From positions 1 through 36,105 of the forward strand of contig CALDEW010000394.1 of NCBI GenBank assembly GCA_937942355.1: a stretch of 36,105 nt of DNA. Direction: 5' to 3'. This document shows, piece after piece, positions 21,705 through 30,016 of the stretch (the first letter of the stretch is position 1; the number at the start of each line of letters is the position of its first letter). Made by a program: the position numbers and the translations under genes. The DNA comes from an uncultured Pirellulaceae bacterium. Its GTDB lineage: Bacteria; Planctomycetota; Planctomycetia; Pirellulales; Pirellulaceae. A model generated the notes under the pieces. The model saw nothing but the letters and a program-made list of their open reading frames with translations. It searched no databases and had not been told where the DNA came from.

Positions 21705-22562
21705 ATGAAACTTACCCGCTACTACGACGACAATAAAATCATCCCTGCCGTTTTCTCTGACGAAACGACCATCGTGAACTGTGCTTCCTTTGGCGAAGAC
21801 TGGAATGAAGCCTTCTTCGACAACGATGGTCTAGCACGTTTGGGAAAATTCTTAGAGGAGAAGCAATCTGATCTTCCGACTGTGAAGATGGACAACGTGC
21901 GACTGGCACCGGCGATTGCACGTCCGTCAAAGATCGTATGCGTTGGTTTAAATTACGCCAAACACGCAGCAGAATCGGGCATGAAAGCTCCAAGTGAACC
22001 CGTGCTGTTCTTCAAAGCCACAAGCGCTTGGGCGGCGCCTTTTGACGACATGGTCATCCCGCGCGATTCGGACAAATCGGATTGGGAAGTCGAACTGGCG
22101 GTCGTGATCGGAAAAAAAGCCAAGTACGTTTCCAAAGAAAACGCGATGGACTACGTCGCAGGTTACGGCGTACATAACGATTACTCAGAGCGAGCCTGGC
22201 AGATTGAGAAAGAAGGCCAGTGGTGCAAAGGTAAATCAGCCGACACTTATGCTCCTTTCGGGCCCTTCATGGCAACGACTGATGAAATCACCAACCCCAA
22301 CAACCTGCACCTGTGGCTCAAACGCAACGGCGAGACCATTCAGGATTCCAACACCAACGATTTCATCTTTGACGTGCAGACGGTTGTTAGTTACATCTCA
22401 AATTTCATGACGCTGCTTCCCGGTGACGTGATCTCCACGGGAACACCTGCCGGTGTTGGCTTTGGCATGGATCCCCAACAATACCTGGTTGACGGCGACG
22501 TAATTGAACTGGGCATTGAGGGTTTGGGTGTGCAAAAACAAACAGCCGTCAAAGAGAAGTAG
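21705..22562 (+). CDS. Fumarylacetoacetate hydrolase (FAH) family protein; probable 2,4-diketo-3-deoxy-L-fuconate hydrolase by context
   Basis: IVCVGLNYAKHAAESG, 'EPVLFFKATSA', 'DWEVELAVVIGK', 'GYGVHNDYSER', 'PGDVISTGTPAGVGFG' are FAH-family signatures. Confidence 0.85.
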   Translation: MKLTRYYDDNKIIPAVFSDETTIVNCASFGEDWNEAFFDNDGLARLGKFLEEKQSDLPTVKMDNVRLAPAIARPSKIVCVGLNYAKHAAESGMKAPSEPVLFFKATSAWAAPFDDMVIPRDSDKSDWEVELAVVIGKKAKYVSKENAMDYVAGYGVHNDYSERAWQIEKEGQWCKGKSADTYAPFGPFMATTDEITNPNNLHLWLKRNGETIQDSNTNDFIFDVQTVVSYISNFMTLLPGDVISTGTPAGVGFGMDPQQYLVDGDVIELGIEGLGVQKQTAVKEK

Positions 22563-22566
22563 ATTG

Positions 22567-22631
22567 TAGGACTGGTTCCAACCGGCCGTGCGTTAACCTT
22601 TACCTCAAACGGCCGGTGGGAACCGGCCCTA
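22567..22631. repeat. REP-like intergenic inverted repeat
   Basis: Left arm TAGGACTGGTTCCAACCGGCCGT (22567-22589) and right arm ACGGCCGGTGGGAACCGGCCCTA (22609-22631) pair at 20 of 23 positions. Confidence 0.75.
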
Positions 22632-22666
22632 CGTACTCAGAACTTCAACTTTCAAACCGACCTACG

Positions 22667-24007
22667 ATGTCAAAATCAGCAATTAAGATTACTTCGGCCA
22701 ACGTAATCGACCTACGTGTGCCCACTTCGGACAACATGCTGGGCTCGGATCCGTTTCACAAGGAACCGGATTACTCTTCAGCGGTTCTACACCTGGAAAC
22801 CGACAACGGCCTGCGCGGTGTTTCGGTCGTGTTTACTGTTGGAGCAGGAACCGATTGGATCTGTCATGGTATCGAAGACCTTTGCCAGTTGATTATTGGA
22901 TCCTCCGTGCAAGAGTTCGCCGAGGCACCGATTCGTTTGTACCGGCGGTTGATTGACCATCACCAGTTGCGTTGGTTGCATGACGGAGTTTTTCGCATGG
23001 CTGCGGGCGCGGTGATCAACGCGATGTGGGACCTGTGGGCGAAGTCCGAAGGGAAACCATTGTGGAAATTGCTGGTTGATCTGGAACCAGAGTTTGTCGC
23101 CGACTGTATCGATTGGCGCAACATCGGCGACGCACTGACACGCGATGAAGCGATCGAAATCCTCTCCGCTTGCCGCCCCAACGTCGAAAAGCGCGAAAGT
23201 GAAATGACCCCCGTTGGACCCAAGGCTTATTGCACCGCGGGATGGTTGGGGTTGAGCGATGAACAGATTCTGGCGACGATTCGAAAACTGGAAGAGTCCG
23301 GTTTTGATTCGTTCAAACTGAAGGTGGGACGTGATTCGGATGACGATGTCCGCCGGATCAAGTTCATGCGAGAAGCGATCGGCAATGACCTCAATCTGAT
23401 GGTTGACGCGAACCAGTTCTGGGGTGTGGAAGAAGCTAAAAAACACGTTGAAAGATATGTGCCTTACAACCTGAAGTGGGTGGAAGAGCCGATTGCAAGG
23501 GATGACGTGCTGGGTTACGTGGAACTATCGGAGACGTTCCCTGACGCCAGTTTCAATTTTGCTTGTGGCGAACAAGGTGCCTCGCCGGTGATCTTCAAGC
23601 AGTTGCTAAAGAGCGGCGCGATCGGATATTGCCAGATCGACGCGGTGCGCGTCGCGGGCGTGAACGATGTAATGGCGATCATTTTAATGGCTGCGAAATA
23701 CAAGGTTCCCGTTTGTCCTCACGGTGGTGGAATCGCGCTATGCAACATGATCCAGCACTACGGTATGTGGGATCAGATCGCCGTTTCGGGACACTCGGAT
23801 ACTCAGATGATTGAGTACATTGATTTCCTTCAGGAATCCGTCGAACATCCGGTTCAAGTCAAAGACGGATGCTACGTTACTCCGACGGCGCCGGGCTGGG
23901 GGCTTGAGTTTGTCCCTGAGTTCCTTGAGAAGCATACGTTTCCCGACGGAGAAGTCTGGCACGATCGCGACCCCAAGAAAAAGGGCGCCGCGTACGAAGT
24001 GGAGTAA
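22667..24007 (+). CDS. Enolase-superfamily dehydratase, probable L-fuconate dehydratase
   Basis: 'SFKLKVGRD' (KxK), 'LMVDANQFW', 'KWVEEPIARDD', 'CPHGGGIALCNMIQHYGMWD...MIEYIDFLQESVEHPV' resemble the fuconate dehydratase branch of the mandelate racemase group. Start taken at ATG 22667 (MSKSAIKITS) instead of the ORF-track start at 22616, which lies inside the inverted repeat. Confidence 0.82.
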   Translation: MSKSAIKITSANVIDLRVPTSDNMLGSDPFHKEPDYSSAVLHLETDNGLRGVSVVFTVGAGTDWICHGIEDLCQLIIGSSVQEFAEAPIRLYRRLIDHHQLRWLHDGVFRMAAGAVINAMWDLWAKSEGKPLWKLLVDLEPEFVADCIDWRNIGDALTRDEAIEILSACRPNVEKRESEMTPVGPKAYCTAGWLGLSDEQILATIRKLEESGFDSFKLKVGRDSDDDVRRIKFMREAIGNDLNLMVDANQFWGVEEAKKHVERYVPYNLKWVEEPIARDDVLGYVELSETFPDASFNFACGEQGASPVIFKQLLKSGAIGYCQIDAVRVAGVNDVMAIILMAAKYKVPVCPHGGGIALCNMIQHYGMWDQIAVSGHSDTQMIEYIDFLQESVEHPVQVKDGCYVTPTAPGWGLEFVPEFLEKHTFPDGEVWHDRDPKKKGAAYEVE

Positions 24008-24020
24008 TTACGAGTTACTT

Positions 24021-24045
24021 CTAAGATGGGCATTGCCCACCTTAG
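24021..24045. repeat. Short inverted repeat downstream of the fuconate dehydratase gene
   Basis: CTAAGATGGGC-ATT-GCCCACCTTAG, 10 of 11 pairs. Confidence 0.7.
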
Positions 24046-24063
24046 GCAATAAAGGAAGCAGCG

Positions 24064-24097
24064 GGGATGGTTGGGCGATGCCCGCCATCCCTTTTTT
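24064..24097 (+). terminator. Rho-independent terminator
   Basis: GGGATGG-TT-GGGC-GAT-GCCC-G-CCATCCC followed directly by TTTTTT. Confidence 0.8.
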
Positions 24098-24227
24098 GCT
24101 GGAGCAACCACATGCGGAGAAACGGTGAGATTTTTAAGGTGAAATAGGCTTTTCGGCCCTCCAAGGATCGGTACAATCTCGCCACTGACATTTTGTCGGC
24201 AGACTACGACACCGCAAGAGGAAGCCA

Positions 24228-25667
24228 ATGCTCACCGAGCCTATGCTTGTTTCTCCTGGTACGTTTGAACCAGAACATCACTTTTACCCGCGCGTGCTCA
24301 ACGCTCATATCCACCCACTGGTCCGGAATCTGATGGAGATGGGCAATGACCGTATCGCATCTCGGTTTTGCCACCTCCACCCAGAAGTCAGTTCTGAAGC
24401 GGTCAAGTCGTTGTTGCACTCTGTCCCGAAGTATTTTCGCTGGGGCGGATGCGATTTGTTCCATGTCACCTCCGAGACCGGCAATCGCAGTGTCGTCGTG
24501 ATCGAAACTAACTCTTGTCCATCGGGCCAGAAATCAATGCCGCGCGTGAGCGAGTCGATTGAAATGGCCGGGTATGAACGTCTGTTACGCGACTCTTTTC
24601 TCAAGCAAGTAAAGGCGCGGAAAAGCGGCATCAAGGGTGACCTTGCGATTCTTTATGACAAAAATCACATGGAGAATTCTGGCTATGCTGCGACGCTTGC
24701 TGATTTAACCAACAGTAATGTTTGGCTGGTTCCGTTTCACAAGCATAACGTCGGTCGGACGGCGGAATTCGACGAAAAAGGTGTACTGCACGTGTTGCAC
24801 AATGGAGAGCGTATTCCCATTCGCGCTGCATTTCGCTATGTCACGCAGCAGCCTTGGAATCGCATCCCACCGCTGACGAAGACACTCATTTATAATCCTG
24901 TATTGGTATGTTTGGCTGGTGGCCGAAACAAACTGGTTGCGTCAAAAGCGTACGACATCTTTAACGCATCACAATTCGAATCGGGCTTAACCATCAACAC
25001 GCCAGAGACAATCTGGGATGTCTCCAAAGAAGAAGTTCCCCTCTGGGTGAGTCGCATGGGTGGCATTGCCGTTGTGAAGGTGCCTTATTCCAATGCCGGG
25101 CAAGGAGTTTACACCATCACCAGTGAACGGGAGCTCGAAGCGTTCATGGCGATAGAGCACAATTACGATCACTACATCGTTCAGTCATTGATCGGCAATT
25201 CCAAATGGAGCTCCCAAAGCCAGCATGGGCGTCTATTTCACATCGGCACCATGCCTGATAAAAAAATGAATCTCTACGCTGCCGACGTTCGATTCATGGT
25301 GGGGACCGGGCCAGAGGGGTTCTTTCCTGTGGCGGTCTACGCACGCAGGGCGCGAAAGCCGTTATCTTCGGACTTGCGGGCAGGCGAGGACTCATGGGAC
25401 ATGCTGGGCACCAACCTCTCGGTAAAACAATCAGATGGATCATTCGCTACGCAGCCCGAGCGTTTACTGCTGGTCGACAGTCGCGACTTCAATCGGCTCG
25501 GGTTTGGAATGGATGACTTGATCGAAAGTTACCTTCAGTCAGTCATGTCAATCGTCGCGATCGACAACATGTCCAAGACTCTGATCAACACAAAAGGCAA
25601 GTTTCGGAAAAAGCTCTTTGCTTCTATCAATCCTGATCGACGCTTCAACGAGGAGATTTCGTTTTGA
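24228..25667 (+). CDS. Conserved hypothetical protein, possibly ATP-grasp-like
   Basis: 479-aa ORF; 'VVVIETNSCPSGQKSMP', 'GGIAVVKVPYSNAGQGVYTITS' (glycine-rich ATP-grasp-like segment) and 'NLYAADVRFMVG'; stop overlaps the next gene's start (TTTTGAATGA). Confidence 0.7.
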   Translation: MLTEPMLVSPGTFEPEHHFYPRVLNAHIHPLVRNLMEMGNDRIASRFCHLHPEVSSEAVKSLLHSVPKYFRWGGCDLFHVTSETGNRSVVVIETNSCPSGQKSMPRVSESIEMAGYERLLRDSFLKQVKARKSGIKGDLAILYDKNHMENSGYAATLADLTNSNVWLVPFHKHNVGRTAEFDEKGVLHVLHNGERIPIRAAFRYVTQQPWNRIPPLTKTLIYNPVLVCLAGGRNKLVASKAYDIFNASQFESGLTINTPETIWDVSKEEVPLWVSRMGGIAVVKVPYSNAGQGVYTITSERELEAFMAIEHNYDHYIVQSLIGNSKWSSQSQHGRLFHIGTMPDKKMNLYAADVRFMVGTGPEGFFPVAVYARRARKPLSSDLRAGEDSWDMLGTNLSVKQSDGSFATQPERLLLVDSRDFNRLGFGMDDLIESYLQSVMSIVAIDNMSKTLINTKGKFRKKLFASINPDRRFNEEISF

Positions 25668-26749
25668 ATGACCCATCCCAAATTCCGCTAAGCAACGGTT
25701 ACGAGAACGTACGACATGTGAAACGTGTTGACCGACTTGAAATCGAATCGCTTCCCAAAGGTGAATTTACAAAGCTGTTCATTGAGTTAGTGGAGAATGG
25801 AATCGGACGATCAGTCGAAGTACCGGTCGTTGTGGCGCGTGGTAAAAAGGATGGGCCAATTTTTGGCATCACGGCCGCTCTACATGGGAACGAGCTTAAC
25901 GGCATTCCCGTGATTCACCAATTGTTAAGTAAGATCAATTTGAAGACGCTGCGCGGTACCATTGTGTGCGTGATCGTGGCCAATATGCCAGGATTGCTGG
26001 CGGAACAGCGCGAGTTTATTGACGGACAAGATCTCAATCACATCATGCCCGGCAAACCCAATGGCAAACTTTCTCAGGTCTATGCCTTTAACTTGGTTGA
26101 TCGAATCACCAGCCATTTCGATTACTTGGTCGATCTTCATACCGCCAGCCAAGGACGAGTCAATTCGCTGTATGTGCGTGCTGATTTAAGCACGCCGATG
26201 ACCGGGCAGATGGCGTATCTGCTCCAGCCCCAGATCATCGTGGACAACCCTGCATCTGATTACACGTTACGTGGCGTTGCCGCAGAAGCCGGGATCCCAG
26301 CAATCACGGTCGAGATTTGTGATCCTGGTAAGTTCCAACGCGATCCCATCAAACGCACGCTCCAAGGTCTTCGTCGAATTTTGCGACATGTGGGGATGGT
26401 TTCAGCCAAACAGCAGAACGTGGTTGTTCATAAATCGCCCGTGTTGTGCAAAGAATCCTATTGGATTTTGGCAAACCGTGGCGGGATGATGCGGGTCAAG
26501 CACAAGGTGGCCGAACGAGTAAAAAAGGGCGATCCTATTTGCACGCAAGTCAACATCTTTGGTGACGTCGTGTGCGAGTACGTTGCGCCCGAAAATGGAA
26601 TTGTGATCGGGCACTGCGTCAATCCGATCGGTCAAACCGGTGCCCGGATCATGCACTTGGGGGTACCGATGGATGAAGCTGGTAAGCAGAGATTTGTCGA
26701 AGTGACCGGTTGTTCGCTAGGTGATGCGCCAACGAGCTCAGCAAAGTAA
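25664..26749 (+). CDS. Succinylglutamate desuccinylase / aspartoacylase (AstE/AspA, M14-like) family protein
   Basis: 'AALHGNELNGIPVIHQL' (HGNE zinc motif), 'DYLVDLHTAS', 'AITVEICDPG'; starts in a 4-nt ATGA overlap with the upstream gene. Confidence 0.88.
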   Translation: MNDPSQIPLSNGYENVRHVKRVDRLEIESLPKGEFTKLFIELVENGIGRSVEVPVVVARGKKDGPIFGITAALHGNELNGIPVIHQLLSKINLKTLRGTIVCVIVANMPGLLAEQREFIDGQDLNHIMPGKPNGKLSQVYAFNLVDRITSHFDYLVDLHTASQGRVNSLYVRADLSTPMTGQMAYLLQPQIIVDNPASDYTLRGVAAEAGIPAITVEICDPGKFQRDPIKRTLQGLRRILRHVGMVSAKQQNVVVHKSPVLCKESYWILANRGGMMRVKHKVAERVKKGDPICTQVNIFGDVVCEYVAPENGIVIGHCVNPIGQTGARIMHLGVPMDEAGKQRFVEVTGCSLGDAPTSSAK

Positions 26750-26755
26750 GAAACG

Positions 26756-27742
26756 ATGCGTATATTCGTTGTTGTTAATCAGGTGAATGAAATTGGCTTT
26801 CGCCAAACGACGGCTTTGCTGATCGGGGCGATGGTTCGACGCAAGCATGAGGTTTGGATCGCAAACGTCGATGCTTTCTCCGCATTCGCGGGCGCGGACC
26901 AAACGACTGTGTTCGCGCGAGCTATTAAAATGCCTTGGTCTGGGGATTGCCAAAGTGTGCAGGTCCAATCGCATACGAGGTCTGAAACGGTCAGCTCTCT
27001 TGAGCGGCTCGGCAGTGACGATGTCATCATGATTCGAACCAACCCCGGACGTGATATCCAACGCACGCAAATTCATGAATCGTTTTTGCACCTTTGCTGT
27101 GCGGCCGAAGCGACTGGGGTGCGCGTGGTCAATTCACCAGAAAACTTGCGTTACTTTGCCAGCAAATCAGCACTACTGTCGGTTGCCCCCGAGTTTCGGC
27201 CGACGATGGTTGTGACCGGTGACTTACAGCAAATGCTTGATTTCATTGACAACGCTCCGGCTGATTGCGTCGCCAAGCCGTTGTTCGGTTCGCGCGGCGA
27301 AAACGTGATGCGCATCTCCAAATCAGATAAAGACCTTAAGGCAAAACTCTCGGCTACCTTTGGTACTTCCCAGATTGTTCTTCAGCACTTCGTCAGCGCT
27401 GAACATCTGGGGGACAAACGGGTGGTTGTCGTCAACGGCGAAATCCTAGCGGTTAAGGGACACATCGCCGGAATCGAACGCCGTCCTGCGGTCAACGACT
27501 TCCGCGCTAATCTACATGCCGGTGGGTCGGCACATCAACTTACGCTTTCCAAGGACGCGCTGACAGCCGTACAGTGCGCTGCGTGGCTGCTAAATGAAAG
27601 CGGCATTTGGTTGGCGGGAATCGACTTGATTGGCGACAAGATTATTGAATTCAACGTCTTCAGCACCGGCGGACTCTACGATGCGATCCAGTTCTCAGGG
27701 ATCGCGTTTGACGATTTGGTGATCGAAAAACTATTCGGATGA
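26756..27742 (+). CDS. Glutathione synthetase (GshB)-like ATP-grasp ligase
   Basis: 'CVAKPLFGSRGENVMRI', 'DKRVVVVNGE', 'RANLHAGGSAH', 'GIDLIGDKIIEFNVFSTGG' match the ATP-grasp core of prokaryotic glutathione synthetases; starts 7 nt after the preceding stop codon. Confidence 0.85.
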   Translation: MRIFVVVNQVNEIGFRQTTALLIGAMVRRKHEVWIANVDAFSAFAGADQTTVFARAIKMPWSGDCQSVQVQSHTRSETVSSLERLGSDDVIMIRTNPGRDIQRTQIHESFLHLCCAAEATGVRVVNSPENLRYFASKSALLSVAPEFRPTMVVTGDLQQMLDFIDNAPADCVAKPLFGSRGENVMRISKSDKDLKAKLSATFGTSQIVLQHFVSAEHLGDKRVVVVNGEILAVKGHIAGIERRPAVNDFRANLHAGGSAHQLTLSKDALTAVQCAAWLLNESGIWLAGIDLIGDKIIEFNVFSTGGLYDAIQFSGIAFDDLVIEKLFG

Positions 27743-27818
27743 ATAAGTTTCCTGTATTGCCATTACCGCCGCGTAGCGATTAGGGTGGACTTTGCCCGCT
27801 CGCCTTACTTGCGATCGG

Positions 27819-28820
27819 TTACTTGTTGGGATCCACTCGCTGGATTTCGGTCTTTCGTCTTAGTTGCAATTGATCGTTTTCCAAGTCATTTAACTTGTGA
27901 AGCCGCAAGACGGATTGGGGCCAACCGGAGCTCAAGTCCATCTTGCCTTTGATGGATGAATCTGAAAGCACGGTAACTTTCGGAAAGCTAGTTCGTGGCT
28001 TGTGATCGGGAGCCAGTTCCTGAACCGCCGCGTCCATTGCCTGTACAAATTTTTCTCCCGCTTCCTGCCCCTCAACAATGCGCTGAAACTGAACCACTGC
28101 AAAATTTGATTCAGTGTCCATCTCTAAGACTCGATAAGTTTCGGTTGCGGGCAAGCCAGAAGCATTTCCCATATCGACTTCTGTATGGCTAATTTCTGGT
28201 TTGCCAATTTCATGGTCGGTGTTCACGAATTCCAGAATCAACTGCCGGGGCGCCTGCACCTTTTGCAGCGCGGCTTCAGTGCTACCCTGAGTTTTCATGA
28301 TCATGGCAACGAGCCGATCGAATTCCGCCGGATCTTTTCCCATCTTCATTAGTGCAGGCTTCATCTTGTTTAAGATTTCGAGGACCAACTCGCGATTCTG
28401 CGCGAGGGCTGCTTCGATTTCTTCCATGTTCTGAAACTCCGAAAAAACTCCTCGACGAGCCAAGACAACTTCAAAGACTAACGAATCCCAAAGTGCTTTG
28501 ACCTGTTTGGCCACCGGATCAGATTCGACTTGTTTCAGCGTCGCATCGTCAACTTGAGCAACCAGCTTCATCGTTGCCACGATTTTTTCGTCGTTGACCG
28601 AGAGAATTTTCAGTGAAAGCCTATCGGTCTTAACGGAAGTTTCTTCGCCGTTTTTGTACTGCGTTTCAGTGACATCGTAGGTGTGCACTTCACCTTCATT
28701 GCAAACAAAAGGGATGTGGACAGTCCTTGCTTCTTGGTTTCCGCTCTCCTGAGTTGCTTTCTCCTGAGCGAGGGCCAGTGATTGAAGAAATAGAAGCAGT
28801 AGAATTGAAAGACTACGCAT
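27819..28820 (-). CDS. Secreted hypothetical protein
   Basis: Start placed at ATG 28820: MRSLSILLLLFLQSLALAQE looks like a signal peptide; no motif recognised in the mature part. Confidence 0.72.
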   Translation of the reverse strand: MRSLSILLLLFLQSLALAQEKATQESGNQEARTVHIPFVCNEGEVHTYDVTETQYKNGEETSVKTDRLSLKILSVNDEKIVATMKLVAQVDDATLKQVESDPVAKQVKALWDSLVFEVVLARRGVFSEFQNMEEIEAALAQNRELVLEILNKMKPALMKMGKDPAEFDRLVAMIMKTQGSTEAALQKVQAPRQLILEFVNTDHEIGKPEISHTEVDMGNASGLPATETYRVLEMDTESNFAVVQFQRIVEGQEAGEKFVQAMDAAVQELAPDHKPRTSFPKVTVLSDSSIKGKMDLSSGWPQSVLRLHKLNDLENDQLQLRRKTEIQRVDPNK

Positions 28821-29050
28821 AGTAGATCCCAAGGGCAGAAAGGAAATAAGTGTGTATCGTAACCTTGCCACCGAAAACACCCAAGCAGAGGAGAAGGCCT
28901 CACTACTGGCGTAAATGTCCTCGGAGACGGTAAGTTTCGTGTAAGATATTTCGTGGGCCTCAATTTTGTGGAACGCTCAACTTTCTGACGCTGGGCTCAT
29001 TGCATCGCCTAATTATCCATTCGCATCGTTGCTCCAATTGGCTGGTTCAA

Positions 29051-29818
29051 ATGAAACATAACTTTGCTCCTCAATCCCAAAGCTACTCCGGGGCTTTGAT
29101 CATCCCCCGCCGCAGGTTCCTCACCATGTCCATGGCAGGTCTGGGAGCGGCGTGCTGGGGAAGTCAGTGTCGGGCGATGGACAAACCTGGCGAATTTGCA
29201 GAAGCACTTTTTAAGACGCCGCAGATGGCCGAAGGGCCTTTCTATCCAGACAAGCTTCCACTGGACACCGACAATGATCTGTTGATTTTGAACGATTCAA
29301 TCACCGCGGCCGTTGGCCAAGTCACTCATCTCAGCGGCCGCGTGCTGACCACGGCCGGCAGTCCCGTGAGAAATGCATTTGTTGAAATCTGGCAGGTCGA
29401 TAGCAAGGGAGTTTACCTTCACAAAAACTCTTCCAACGCGAAGCAGCGCGATACCAACTTCCAGGCGTACGGACGCTTCCTGACCAATCGCAAGGGCGAG
29501 TACTATTTCCGGACGATCAAACCGGTTTCTTATCCGGGGCGGACGCCGCACATTCATTTTGCGGTTTCCATGAACGGACATCGCGTACTGACCACGCAAA
29601 TGCTGACGCGCGGAAACAAAGCAAACGATCGGGACGGACTGTTCAAACGGTTCAAAGACGATCAAAGCCGTGCTGCAATCACAGGCGTTTATAAACCGTT
29701 GCCGGATTCAAAGATCAATGAACTGGTGGTCAACCATGATCTCGTGCTTGGCATCACTCCCGACGAAAATACTCCAGCAGCCGTTACGGGTGGTGTCGCC
29801 AAACCCACTCGCCGGTAA
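29051..29818 (+). CDS. Tat-exported intradiol ring-cleavage dioxygenase-like protein
   Basis: Twin-arginine signal 'PRRRFLTMSMAGLGAAC'; 'AEGPFYPD', 'LSGRVLTTAGSPVRNAFVEIWQVDSKGVY', 'SYPGRTPHIHFAV' (Tyr/His/His iron-ligand pattern of the protocatechuate 3,4-dioxygenase family). ATG at 29051 preferred over TTG at 29000. Confidence 0.82.
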   Translation: MKHNFAPQSQSYSGALIIPRRRFLTMSMAGLGAACWGSQCRAMDKPGEFAEALFKTPQMAEGPFYPDKLPLDTDNDLLILNDSITAAVGQVTHLSGRVLTTAGSPVRNAFVEIWQVDSKGVYLHKNSSNAKQRDTNFQAYGRFLTNRKGEYYFRTIKPVSYPGRTPHIHFAVSMNGHRVLTTQMLTRGNKANDRDGLFKRFKDDQSRAAITGVYKPLPDSKINELVVNHDLVLGITPDENTPAAVTGGVAKPTRR

Positions 29819-30016
29819 ATCGCAGGCCAAGCGGTAACCTAATGCCCCTTACTTTACTTTGAGCCGCGGGTTGTTGAGCGTTTGCCTGAAAAGTCGTGAA
29901 AAGCTTGCTCAAAGAACCGGAGAGCTAGCGCCCCCTACCGCTAGAAATGGGAAAGTCCGAGCGGAGTAGGCGCTTCACCACTCGAAGCAATGCGGCCCAG
30001 CCATTGCCCCACGATC

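Noticed and set aside
29925-29944. CTAGCG...CGCTAG short inverted repeat between dioxygenase and fucosidase genes
   Set aside because: Six-bp arms only; may be a degraded dispersed repeat, but too weak to call from one copy.
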